Of a DNA stretch of 18,188 nt, positions 1 to 6,671 are shown in pieces. The DNA is taken from assembly GCA_020866945.1 (NCBI GenBank), contig JAJBVW010000059.1, positions 1 through 18,188 of the forward strand, read 5' to 3'. The notes under the pieces are model-generated. The model had not been told where the DNA came from. It saw nothing but the letters and a program-made list of their open reading frames with translations, and made no database searches. Both the position numbers and the translations under genes were made by a program. Every line of letters starts with the position of its first letter. The first letter of the stretch is position 1. This DNA is from Oscillospiraceae bacterium (lineage in GTDB: Bacteria; Bacillota; Clostridia; Oscillospirales; Oscillospiraceae).

Positions 1-598
1 CGCAAAGGCAAAGTTTGACGAAACTGTGGAGCTGCACGTCAAGCTCGGCGTGGACGGCCGTCACGCTGACCAGCAGGTGCGCGGCGCCATCGTCCTGCCC
101 CACGGCACCGGCAAGACCCGCACCGTTCTGGTGTTCTGCAAGCCGGAGCGCGAGGAGGAATGCAAGGCGGCCGGCGCGGATTACGCCGGCGGTCAGGAGC
201 TGGTTCAGAAGATTCAGACCGAGAACTGGTTCGACTTCGACGTCGTCATCGCAAGCCCGGATATGATGGGCGTTGTGGGCCGTCTCGGTAAAGTCCTTGG
301 CCCCAAGGGCCTGATGCCCTCCCCCAAGGCCGGCACTGTCACCCCCAACCTGACCCAGGCCATCAACGAGGTCAAGGCCGGTAAGATTGAGTACCGCCTG
401 GACAAGACCAACATCATCCACTGCCCCATCGGCAAGGTCAGCTTCGGCCCCGAGAAGCTCCAGGAAAACTATGAGGCTCTCATCGGTGCCATCATCAAGG
501 CTAAGCCCGCCGCCGCCAAGGGCCAATATATTCGCACCTGTGTCACCGCCTCCACCATGGGTCCCGGCATCAAAGTCAACGCCCAGAAGGCTATGTAA
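1..598 (+). CDS. rplA: 50S ribosomal protein L1, 5'-truncated by the window edge
   Basis: L1 binds 23S rRNA at the L1 stalk, helps release deacylated tRNA from the E site, and in many bacteria represses its own L11-L1 operon. The frame is open from base 2 and shows AKAKFDETVELHVKLGVD near the start, followed by the L1 signature region (VVIASPDMMGVVGRLGKVLG, then GPKGLMPSPKAGTVT). About 198 residues are visible. L1 is usually about 230 residues, so roughly 30 N-terminal residues lie outside the window. The frame ends at TAA 596-598 and a hairpin terminator follows 22 bases later, so L1 is the last gene of its transcript here. The GTG at position 26 is an internal valine and not a start. Confidence 0.97.
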   Translation, partial: AKAKFDETVELHVKLGVDGRHADQQVRGAIVLPHGTGKTRTVLVFCKPEREEECKAAGADYAGGQELVQKIQTENWFDFDVVIASPDMMGVVGRLGKVLGPKGLMPSPKAGTVTPNLTQAINEVKAGKIEYRLDKTNIIHCPIGKVSFGPEKLQENYEALIGAIIKAKPAAAKGQYIRTCVTASTMGPGIKVNAQKAM

Positions 599-620
599 TC
601 CAAAAATAACACATATAAAT

Positions 621-663
621 CCCGCCGCTTCTCCGCATTGGAGAGGCGGCGGGTTTATGTTTT
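621..663. terminator. Terminator after rplA, possibly bidirectional
   Basis: A 14-bp inverted repeat (621-634 with 640-653, one G-U pair) encloses a 5-base loop. On the plus strand it is followed by a T-rich stretch (tttatgtttt). On the minus strand the same stem is followed by a looser T-rich stretch. It lies between two convergent genes, rplA and the DUF3267 gene that ends at 714, and could end both transcripts. Confidence 0.85.
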
Positions 664-713
664 ACGGGCATACACCAGGTTTAAAAACCTCTTCCCCCAT
701 ATATCGCAGGGAC

Positions 714-1304
714 TCAGTCGGTGTCAGCCGTTTTTTCCAAACCACGCCCGTACACCGTCATGGACACGCCGGTGTCCTGCACTAAAATGTTCCTGGGAAG
801 ATGGGAAAAGCGGACGGTAACATACAGATCTCCCGCCGCACCGGAGAGGTTGATGACCTGAATGAGCCACACAACCCAGAACCAGTCCCGGGGAACCAGG
901 ACGCAAAGCGCAGCCAGCACCACGCCCCACACCACGATGGGGGCCAGGGCAATGACGATATAGGGCTTTTTGGCAAAATACGCCTGGCTCCCGGCGTAGG
1001 CATACAAGCCCGTGAAGCCGTATTTTGGGCGCTGGCCGCTGTAAAGGCGCATAAAAATCCCATGCACCAGCTCATGAAGGAGGATATAGACGACCAGTCC
1101 CGCCAGCAGCGCCAGTGTTTTGCCCAGGGTAAGCTCAATGACGATTTCGGAATGCCTCAGCATCAACGCCCCACCCAGGACAATCAACGCCAGCGCGATG
1201 ACAAGGGCCAGACTGTTTACCAGCAGGGCCAGCTTTTTGTCCTTTTGCAAATCAATGGCAAACAACGCCTCATACCCCTCGGGCAGCTCCAGACAGCTTT
1301 TCAT
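714..1304 (-). CDS. DUF3267-type integral membrane zinc-peptidase-like protein
   Basis: This is a 196-residue membrane protein with about four hydrophobic segments (roughly residues 24-48, 62-82, 112-136 and 140-160). The sequence HELVHG at residues 77-82 is an HExxH zinc-binding motif inside the second segment, and GAAGDLYV lies further on. This matches the DUF3267 putative zincin family, which resembles membrane-embedded proteases; no substrate is established. The ATG overlaps the stop of the upstream ATPase gene by four bases (ATGA), so it is probably translationally coupled as the last gene of the transporter operon. Its job there is unknown. It could process a membrane protein, or it could be a passenger gene carried by the operon. 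Confidence 0.8.
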   Translation of the reverse strand: MKSCLELPEGYEALFAIDLQKDKKLALLVNSLALVIALALIVLGGALMLRHSEIVIELTLGKTLALLAGLVVYILLHELVHGIFMRLYSGQRPKYGFTGLYAYAGSQAYFAKKPYIVIALAPIVVWGVVLAALCVLVPRDWFWVVWLIQVINLSGAAGDLYVTVRFSHLPRNILVQDTGVSMTVYGRGLEKTADTD

Positions 1305-2086
1305 GACAGCAGCATCCTATCGTTATCCAGCGCCTTGCCGACACCGGCCTTGAAGCGCTCGAGGAGGTCGTCCACGGTGAGGCCCTCCCGCTCCGGGCCG
1401 CCCACGTCGTAAATGATATGCCCGGCGTCCATCATCAGGGTGCGGGTGCCAAGGGCCAGGGCGGAGGACATATTGTGGGTAATCATCAGGCAGGTCAGGT
1501 TCCCCTCCCGGACAATCTTTTCCGTCAGCTCCAGCACCTTGTCCGCCGTGGCGGGGTCAAGGGCGGCGGTGTGCTCATCCAGGAGCAGGAGCTTCGGCTC
1601 CACCATGGTGGCCATCATAAGCGTAAGGGCCTGACGCTGACCGCCGGAGAGCAGGCCGACGGGCTGGCGCATCCTGTCCTCCAGGCCCATATTCAGCAGG
1701 GCAAGCCTATCGCGGAAGCGCGCCTTGTCCTCCTTGGTGACATGGCTTAGCCAGCCGCCGCTGCCGGCGGCCAGGGCCATGTTTTCCTCGATGGTCATGC
1801 CCGGGGCGCTGCCCCGCATGGGATCCTGGAACAGGCGGCCAATCTCTTTGGCCCGCTTATACTCAGGGAGGAAGGTGATGTCCTCCCCATCCAGAACGAT
1901 GGAGCCGGTGTCGGCATAGAAGCTGCCGGCAATCGCGTTAAAGAGGGTGGATTTCCCCGCGCCGTTCGCGCCGATGATGGTGACGAACTCCCCCTTGTCC
2001 AGATGGAGAGACAAATCCTCGATGGCGGTTTTTTCGTTCACGGTGCCTGGGTTGAAGGTTTTGGAGATATGGGAAAGGGTCAGCAT
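1301..2086 (-). CDS. trpZ: ABC transporter ATP-binding protein, TrpZ-like
   Basis: This 261-residue ATPase would power the import system encoded with it. Visible motifs are Walker A GANGAGKST (39-47), Q-loop Gln87, ABC signature LSGGQRQ (146-152), Walker B LLLLDE (166-171) and H-loop His204. The length and the long Q-loop to signature segment fit the COG1101 group, which pairs with COG4120 permeases and COG2984/PF04392 binding proteins; the streptococcal TrpXYZ system belongs to this type. The ATG follows the permease stop by one base and the next gene overlaps its stop by four bases, so the three are co-expressed. The tryptophan assignment rests on the T-box upstream and the trpB2 neighbour, not on the ATPase itself. 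Confidence 0.9.
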   Translation of the reverse strand: MLTLSHISKTFNPGTVNEKTAIEDLSLHLDKGEFVTIIGANGAGKSTLFNAIAGSFYADTGSIVLDGEDITFLPEYKRAKEIGRLFQDPMRGSAPGMTIEENMALAAGSGGWLSHVTKEDKARFRDRLALLNMGLEDRMRQPVGLLSGGQRQALTLMMATMVEPKLLLLDEHTAALDPATADKVLELTEKIVREGNLTCLMITHNMSSALALGTRTLMMDAGHIIYDVGGPEREGLTVDDLLERFKAGVGKALDNDRMLLS

Positions 2087-2087
2087 C

Positions 2088-3029
2088 TCACTTTTCCCCC
2101 CTTCCGGCCTTTTGGGGCCGATGCTCCAGGCGGCGCTTCAGCATGGGCCACTGGGTCTTGAAGTACGGCCCCGCGATGGCGATGATAACGATGACGGAGG
2201 ACACCAGCTTGAGCATGGAGGCGGGCATATTGAACCGCAGAGCGATGGTATACACCAGCCGGAACACGAAGGAGCCAAGCACCACGCCGATGGCCCGGCG
2301 GGTCACGCCGCCCTTGCCCATGAACGTCCCTCCAATAAGCAGGGAGGCCAGGGCAATCGTCACCATGCCGGAGCCGATGTCGATGTTCACGGACTTCTGA
2401 CTCTGGGCCAGGAGGCAACCGGAGAGGCCGGTGAAGGCGTTTGCAATGCACAGGCCCACGGTGGTGGTGAACACCGGGTTTATGGAGGAGGAGCGCACCA
2501 TGTCCGGGTTGTTCCCCGTAGCCCGGATGGCAAGGCCCAGGCGGGTGCGGAGAAACAGCGCCAGGAACACCACCACCAGCACCACCGCAATCAGCGCCAC
2601 CACGAGCTTATACTGCCCGGACAGGAAGGTGCCCGCAAGGGCATCCTTCATCATGGTGAACACCGTTTCGGTCTTATTCATATTCACCAAGGAGGAGTTT
2701 CCCATGACGGCGATATTGATGGAATACAGACCTGTATTCACAATGATGCCGGCAAGCAGGCTCTCCACCCCCATGCGCGTCTGCAAAAGGGCGGTGATAA
2801 AGCCGGAGACGATTCCGGCAGCCATGGCTGCCGGAATGGAGAGCCACGGATGGCCGGAGACCGCCACCATAGCCCCCACGGCCGCGCCCAGGGTGAAGCA
2901 CCCGTCGGTGGACAGGTCGCAGACGTTCAGCATGGAATAGCTCAAAAACAGGGCCAGCACGGTCAGGGAACACAAAAGCCCCAGCTCCAGCGCCGTCTGC
3001 GTCAGGCTCAGGATGGTTGATATGGACAT
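2088..3029 (-). CDS. trpY: ABC transporter permease, TrpY-like
   Basis: This is a 313-residue integral membrane protein with about eight hydrophobic stretches. It belongs to the BPD_transp_2 (branched-chain amino acid/ribose type) permease family, COG4120 subgroup. The chosen start is the ATG at 3029 (MSISTILSLTQ), which has a GGAGG ribosome site about 11 bases upstream. A longer frame opening at 3128 would add 33 polar residues that overlap the promoter at 3099-3128, so it was rejected. The permease probably forms the membrane channel for the TrpX-like binding protein at 4708-5853. The gene follows trpB2 after about 130 bases that hold a second promoter, so it may be transcribed both from the T-box promoter and on its own. 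Confidence 0.9.
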   Translation of the reverse strand: MSISTILSLTQTALELGLLCSLTVLALFLSYSMLNVCDLSTDGCFTLGAAVGAMVAVSGHPWLSIPAAMAAGIVSGFITALLQTRMGVESLLAGIIVNTGLYSINIAVMGNSSLVNMNKTETVFTMMKDALAGTFLSGQYKLVVALIAVVLVVVFLALFLRTRLGLAIRATGNNPDMVRSSSINPVFTTTVGLCIANAFTGLSGCLLAQSQKSVNIDIGSGMVTIALASLLIGGTFMGKGGVTRRAIGVVLGSFVFRLVYTIALRFNMPASMLKLVSSVIVIIAIAGPYFKTQWPMLKRRLEHRPQKAGRGEK

Positions 3030-3090
3030 GAGTGTAGGTTCCTCCTTCGATTGAGGGCGGCGGAAATCCCGCCTCAATGCTTCGCGTTGA

Positions 3091-3105
3091 GTATAATAAT
3101 TATAC
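3091..3105. promoter_or_regulatory. 15-bp palindrome over the -10 of the permease promoter
   Basis: GTATAATAATTATAC is a perfect inverted repeat around a single central base. It covers the -10 box (3099-3104, minus strand) of the promoter ahead of the permease gene. A repressor bound here would block RNA polymerase. AT-rich -10 regions become palindromic by chance fairly easily, so operator status is only a suggestion. Confidence 0.35.
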
Positions 3106-3128
3106 ACAAGCCGGGGGCGGGGCGTCAA
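3099..3128 (-). promoter_or_regulatory. Internal sigma-A promoter before trpY
   Basis: On the minus strand TTGACG (3128-3123) is followed after 18 bases by a perfect TATAAT (3104-3099). The predicted start, near 3092, gives a leader of about 60 bases before the permease ATG at 3029. It lies just downstream of the trpB2 stop. This would allow permease and ATPase expression independent of the T-box leader. Confidence 0.7.
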
Positions 3129-3157
3129 GCCTCGCTCCCGGCGAATGGGTGTGTTTT

Positions 3158-4531
3158 TCAGGTTCCAGGAACAACAGGCAGCGTGGCAAAGCTCTTTTCC
3201 AGATCCTCGTCCGTGGGGATAGAATCGGTCATGGTGCCGTCGTTAAAGGACTGATAGGCCACCAGGTCGAAATAGCCGGTGCCGGTCAGACCGAAGAGGA
3301 TGGTTTTCTCCTCGCCGGTCTCCTTGCAGCGCATGGCCTCGTCCATGGCCACCTTGATGGCGTGGCTGCTCTCCGGCGCGGGCAGGATGCCCTCGGCCCG
3401 GGCAAACTCCTCCGCCGCCTGGAACACGGCGGTCTGCTCCACGGCCACGGCCTCCATCAGGCCGTCATGGTAGAGCTGGCTCAAAATGGGACTCATGCCG
3501 TGGAAGCGCAGTCCTCCGGCGTGGTTCGGCGAGGGGATGAACCCGCTGCCCAGCGGATACATCTTCGCGAGGGGGCAGATTTTCCCGGTGTCGCAGAAGT
3601 CGAAGGCGAATTTGCCTCTCGTAAAGCTGGGGCAGGAGGCAGGCTCCACGGCGACGATGCGGTAATCCCGCTCGCCCCGGAGCTTCTCCCCCATGAACGG
3701 GGCAATCAGTCCGCCCAGGTTGCTGCCGCCTCCGGCGCAGCCGATGATAACGTCCGGCACGATGCCGAATTTATCGCAGGCGGTCTTGGTCTCCAGACCC
3801 ACCACGGACTGATGCAGCAGCACCTGGTTCAGCACGCTGCCCAGCACGTAGCGGTAGCCGGGGTTGGTGACAGCCACCTCCACGGCCTCGGAGATGGCGC
3901 AGCCCAGGCTGCCGGTGGTGCCGGGATGCTCGGCCAGGATCTTCCGGCCAACCTCGGTCTCCATGGAGGGGGACGGGGTCACGGACGCGCCATAGGTGCG
4001 CATGACCTCCCGGCGGAAGGGCTTCTGCTCGTAGGAGACCTTCACCATATATACCTTGCAGTCCAGGTCGAAGTAGGCGCAGGCCATGGACAGGGCGGTA
4101 CCCCACTGCCCGGCCCCGGTCTCCGTGGTGACGCCCTTCAGGCCCTGCTTTTTGGCGTAATACGCCTGGGCGATGGCGGAGTTCAGCTTATGGCTGCCGC
4201 TGGTGTTGTTGCCCTCGAACTTATAGTAAATCTTCGCGGGGGTACCCAGGCGCTTTTCCAGGTTATAGGCCCGCACCAGGGGACTGGGGCGATAGGTTTT
4301 ATAATACTCCCGAATCTCCGCGGGGATGGGAATATAGGCGGTGTCGTCGTCCAGCTCCTGCGCCACCAGCTCCTCGCAGAAAATGCCGCCCATCTCCTCC
4401 GCCGTCAGGGGATGGCCGGTGCCGGGATTCAGCAGGGGCGCGGGCTTGTTTTTCATATCCGCCCGGACGTTATACCATTCGGTCGGCAGGTCGCTCTCGT
4501 CCAGATAAATTTTATAGGGGATGTCGCTCAT
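3158..4531 (-). CDS. trpB2: TrpB2-type tryptophan synthase beta-like PLP enzyme
   Basis: This 457-residue enzyme is expected to make L-tryptophan from indole and L-serine in the cytoplasm. Fold-type II PLP motifs are clear: GSHKLNSA with the Schiff-base lysine at 115, TETGAGQWG (136-144; TrpB1 usually has GQHG) and the phosphate-binding GGGSN (267-271). The length and long N-terminal extension fit TrpB2 (COG1350) better than canonical TrpB of about 400 residues. TrpB2 enzymes typically lack the TrpA-contact features, and no trpA or other trp biosynthesis gene is visible here. The start is ATG at 4531 with AAAGGA about nine bases upstream. Its place between transporter genes under a Trp T-box points to salvage of indole rather than de novo synthesis. 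Action on another nucleophile or serine analogue cannot be excluded. Confidence 0.93.
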   Translation of the reverse strand: MSDIPYKIYLDESDLPTEWYNVRADMKNKPAPLLNPGTGHPLTAEEMGGIFCEELVAQELDDDTAYIPIPAEIREYYKTYRPSPLVRAYNLEKRLGTPAKIYYKFEGNNTSGSHKLNSAIAQAYYAKKQGLKGVTTETGAGQWGTALSMACAYFDLDCKVYMVKVSYEQKPFRREVMRTYGASVTPSPSMETEVGRKILAEHPGTTGSLGCAISEAVEVAVTNPGYRYVLGSVLNQVLLHQSVVGLETKTACDKFGIVPDVIIGCAGGGSNLGGLIAPFMGEKLRGERDYRIVAVEPASCPSFTRGKFAFDFCDTGKICPLAKMYPLGSGFIPSPNHAGGLRFHGMSPILSQLYHDGLMEAVAVEQTAVFQAAEEFARAEGILPAPESSHAIKVAMDEAMRCKETGEEKTILFGLTGTGYFDLVAYQSFNDGTMTDSIPTDEDLEKSFATLPVVPGT

Positions 4532-4603
4532 AATTCCAATTCCTTTCCCCGCCAGCGGCGGAAGACTATACCTATTTTATGTCAGATTATGCCGGGTGAG
4601 GGA

Positions 4604-4683
4604 TTTTGTCCGCTGGCGAGGCGGGCCGACGCAGGCGTACCGTTAGTACGTCAAGGAGGCCCAACGAAGTCCAGCGGGCAAAA
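4604..4683. repeat. Imperfect long palindrome between trpX and trpB2 genes
   Basis: The outer arms TTTTGTCCGCTGG (4604-4616) and CCAGCGGGCAAAA (4671-4683) pair at 12 of 13 positions. Inner pairs include GGGCC with GGCCC, and GTAC on both sides of a five-base centre. This resembles dispersed palindromic intergenic elements seen in gut Clostridia genomes, from memory only; one copy is present here. As RNA it would fold into an 80-base structure between two operon genes and could affect processing, stability or readthrough. Confidence 0.55.
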
Positions 4684-4707
4684 GACCCGCCCTGTGCGTT
4701 AAAACGC

Positions 4708-5853
4708 TTAACCTTCGAGGTCGTCGAAGCTTTCAGCCGTAGTAATGCTTACCACTTGTGTGCAGAGGGGAGAGAACACCTCCACGATTTCGTCATAGTC
4801 AAAGCCAAGAACCTCGCAGATCTCGGTGTTGACGGTGGCGGTGCCGTTGTCGAAGGTCATGACGGCGGTGGTGGCGGGATCAGCACCGTTCACCAGGATG
4901 TCGGCCACCATGTTGGCGGTCTCCACGCCCAGGTTTTCATAGTCCACGCCGTAGCCCACGAAAGCGCCGTTCAGGGCGAAGGAGTTAGCCCCGGTGTAGT
5001 GGGGGATGCCCGCCTCGGCCAGGGTCTCATAGATGGAAAGCTCGGCGGTCATAACGGTGTTGTCGCTGGGGGTGAACACGGCGTCCACGCCGTCGGCCAC
5101 CAGGGCCTCAGCGGCCAGCATGACCTCGTCCACGGTGGTGCCGGTGCGCTCCACATATTCGATGCCCAGCTCATCCAGATAGGCCTTGGCCTCGGCAATG
5201 GCAGTGGTGGAGGAGTCCTGGCCCACGTCATACAGCAGGCCGATCTTGTCGGCGTCCGGGTCGGCGGCGAAGATGAGGTTCATAATGGCGGTGGTGTCCA
5301 GGTAGTCAGAGGTGCCGGTGATGTTGCTGCCCGGCTCCTCCAGGGAGTCCACCAGGCCCGCACTCCGGGGGTCGTAACTGGCGGCCAACCCGACGGGTCT
5401 CTGGTAATCCTCGGTAGCGGCCTTCATAGCCATGGCCAGGGCTGGGGCCACGCCCACCATCAGGTCTACCCCATCGGCGATGAAGTTCGCAATAATCTGA
5501 TCCAGGACGGTGGCGTCGGCGTTGCAGTTGTCATAGGAAATCTCGAAGGTCACGCCATATTCCTCGCCCAGCGCTTCCAGCTGGGACTCGACGTTCTCAA
5601 CGATCTGGTTCAGGCTGGCGTCGTCCACATAGTTGCAGATGCCGACCTTGTAGACGACCTCCTCGGCCTCAGTCTCGGCCTCGGCTTCCTCCTCCGCCTC
5701 GGCGGCGTCCTCGGTCTCGGCGGCTTCGGTCTCGGTCTCCGCCTCGGTGGTGGTCTCTTCCTCCTCGGTGTCGGCGGAGCTGCCGCAGGCGGCCAGGGCG
5801 AATACCATCGCCAGGGCCAGCATCAGGCACAAGAGCTTTTTCAGGTTTTTCAT
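4708..5853 (-). CDS. trpX: TrpX-like ABC transporter substrate-binding lipoprotein
   Basis: This 381-residue exported protein would capture the ligand outside the cell and deliver it to the permease. The N-terminus has a lysine-rich start, a hydrophobic core and a LAAC lipobox with Cys23, so it should be membrane-tethered through a lipid. Residues about 26-66 are a Glu/Thr/Ala tether. The remainder matches the PF04392/COG2984 binding-protein fold: YKVGICNYVDD at the start, GVDLMVGVAPALA, ITGTSDYLDT and DAVFTPSDNTVM. Several family members in Firmicutes lie behind tryptophan T-boxes (TrpX). It is the first gene after the T-box, with an AAGGAG site nine bases before the ATG. The ligand is probably tryptophan or a related indole compound, inferred from regulation only. 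Confidence 0.9.
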   Translation of the reverse strand: MKNLKKLLCLMLALAMVFALAACGSSADTEEEETTTEAETETEAAETEDAAEAEEEAEAETEAEEVVYKVGICNYVDDASLNQIVENVESQLEALGEEYGVTFEISYDNCNADATVLDQIIANFIADGVDLMVGVAPALAMAMKAATEDYQRPVGLAASYDPRSAGLVDSLEEPGSNITGTSDYLDTTAIMNLIFAADPDADKIGLLYDVGQDSSTTAIAEAKAYLDELGIEYVERTGTTVDEVMLAAEALVADGVDAVFTPSDNTVMTAELSIYETLAEAGIPHYTGANSFALNGAFVGYGVDYENLGVETANMVADILVNGADPATTAVMTFDNGTATVNTEICEVLGFDYDEIVEVFSPLCTQVVSITTAESFDDLEG

Positions 5854-5941
5854 GGTTTTGTTCTCCTTTTTTGATTTTTTATTTTATAACAATTTAAAAT
5901 TGCTGACATGGTATTCTATGGCGATAAACGCCGCAGGGGGA

Positions 5942-5979
5942 TAAAAAAATCCTGTCCCAGCATAATGCTGGGACAGGAT
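5942..5979 (-). terminator. T-box intrinsic terminator
   Basis: On the minus strand, 15-base arms (5979-5965 and 5963-5949) pair perfectly around one central base and are followed by a run of T (5948-5942). This is the off-state of the leader; its 5' arm overlaps the region that pairs with the T-box in the antiterminator. Confidence 0.93.
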
Positions 5980-6240
5980 GAAATGTTCTATCCTGCGGTG
6001 CCACCCGGCTTGACGCTTTCGCGCCCGCTTTGCTCCGTACTATCATACGGCGGCGTTGATAACGGAGCGCCCTCTCCGTCGCACATAGAGCGGAACCCAT
6101 ACGCCCCGCTTTCCGATTGCCCTCAGGAGTCCATTCACACAATCCTGTCTGTACCGCATTTCCAGCGCCTGCGGCTCTCTGTGCCACACAAGGAAGGGCT
6201 ACTTACTCTCCGTCATCGGTTTGGGATTCAATTTGATATG
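5942..6240 (-). promoter_or_regulatory. Tryptophan T-box leader (tRNA-sensing riboswitch)
   Basis: Read on the minus strand, the leader has a stem I with AGAGAG (6180-6175) and a distal loop region GCTGGAAATGCGGT (6166-6153). The 3' side of the specifier loop reads GAA-TGG-ACT, with TGG (Trp) at 6133-6131. The T-box GGGTGGCACCGC lies at 6006-5995, with a terminator hairpin after it. In the TGGC bulge the last base is C, which pairs with discriminator G, as in bacterial tRNA-Trp. Uncharged tRNA-Trp should stabilise the antiterminator and allow transcription of the trpX-trpB2-trpY-trpZ operon. Specifier codon and discriminator pairing agree, so the amino acid call is strong. Confidence 0.95.
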
Positions 6241-6269
6241 ATTTTACTCCTGTCTGAAAGGATTGTCAA
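6241..6269 (-). promoter_or_regulatory. Sigma-A promoter of the T-box operon
   Basis: On the minus strand TTGACA (6269-6264) is followed after 17 bases by TAAAAT (6246-6241). Transcription should start near 6234, just before stem I of the T-box leader. Confidence 0.88.
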
Positions 6270-6308
6270 GGTTTTTTATCCGTTCCTGAAACAAAATCCG
6301 ATTCGCAC

Positions 6309-6337
6309 TTGACGTATCCACAAAAAATTTCTATACT
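6309..6337 (+). promoter_or_regulatory. Plus-strand promoter reading antisense through the DUF1294 gene
   Basis: TTGACG (6309-6314), 17 bases and TATACT (6332-6337) form a good sigma-A promoter. Transcription would start near 6344, cross the whole DUF1294 gene in antisense, and reach the alanyl-tRNA editing gene at 6672 after a leader of about 330 bases. No better plus-strand promoter was found nearer to 6672. Confidence 0.55.
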
Positions 6338-6344
6338 TTGAGTA

Positions 6345-6632
6345 TCAGCCTCCAAACCCGACCGCGAAAAACAAAAGCAGCGCGAAAACCACCTGCATAC
6401 CCAGTATCACAGGTATGCCGACCGTGAATTTCTTTTTCCGCGTCTTGTGGCGCAAGAGATACATCCCGCCCAAGGCCCCGATGCTCCCGCCGATAACGGC
6501 CATGGTCATCAGCGCCGCCTCCGGGATGCGCTCCCGGTTCGTTTTGGCCCGGTGCTTGTCCATGCCCATCATGGCCAGGGCCAGCAAATTCACCGCCTCA
6601 AAATATATCAGCAAAACAGAAAACGTATCCAT
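6345..6632 (-). CDS. DUF1294 family small membrane protein
   Basis: This 95-residue protein has an N-terminal hydrophobic segment, then the family core MGMDKHRAK, RIPE and GGSIGALGGMYLLRHKTRKK, then a second hydrophobic segment. That layout is typical of DUF1294 proteins, whose function is unknown. The ATG at 6632 is preferred over an in-frame GTG at 6656. It gives the usual family length, and the GTG would lie upstream of the predicted transcription start. The promoter at 6640-6669 places the transcript start within a few bases of this ATG, so the message may be nearly leaderless. No strong terminator follows; only a weak AT-rich hairpin near 6333-6345 was seen. Confidence 0.85.
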   Translation of the reverse strand: MDTFSVLLIYFEAVNLLALAMMGMDKHRAKTNRERIPEAALMTMAVIGGSIGALGGMYLLRHKTRKKKFTVGIPVILGMQVVFALLLFFAVGFGG

Positions 6633-6639
6633 ATCGCTT

Positions 6640-6669
6640 AGTATAGCACCTTTCACCCCAGGAGGTCAA
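6640..6669 (-). promoter_or_regulatory. Promoter of the DUF1294 gene
   Basis: On the minus strand TTGACC (6669-6664) is followed after 18 bases by TATACT (6645-6640). Its -35 box overlaps, on the opposite strand, the ribosome site of the editing gene that starts at 6672. Transcription would begin about seven bases past the -10, close to the ATG at 6632. Confidence 0.6.
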
Positions 6670-6671
6670 CC

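Noticed and set aside
3030..3128. 33-residue N-terminal extension of the permease
   Set aside because: It overlaps the predicted promoter, is polar, and lacks the ribosome site that the 3029 start has.
3077..4702. 541-codon plus-strand open frame opposite trpB2
   Set aside because: It lies antisense to a well-conserved PLP enzyme, has a His/Gly-rich low-complexity translation and no ribosome site. It is a by-product of GC-rich codons.
4606..5874. 422-codon plus-strand open frame opposite the binding-protein gene
   Set aside because: Val/Gly/His-rich shadow of the real minus-strand gene, which has a lipobox, ribosome site and T-box.
5942..6240. Protein-coding frames in the T-box leader (5894-6187 minus, 5908-6312 plus)
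   Set aside because: The region is fully explained by T-box elements, and neither frame has a ribosome site or a conserved motif.
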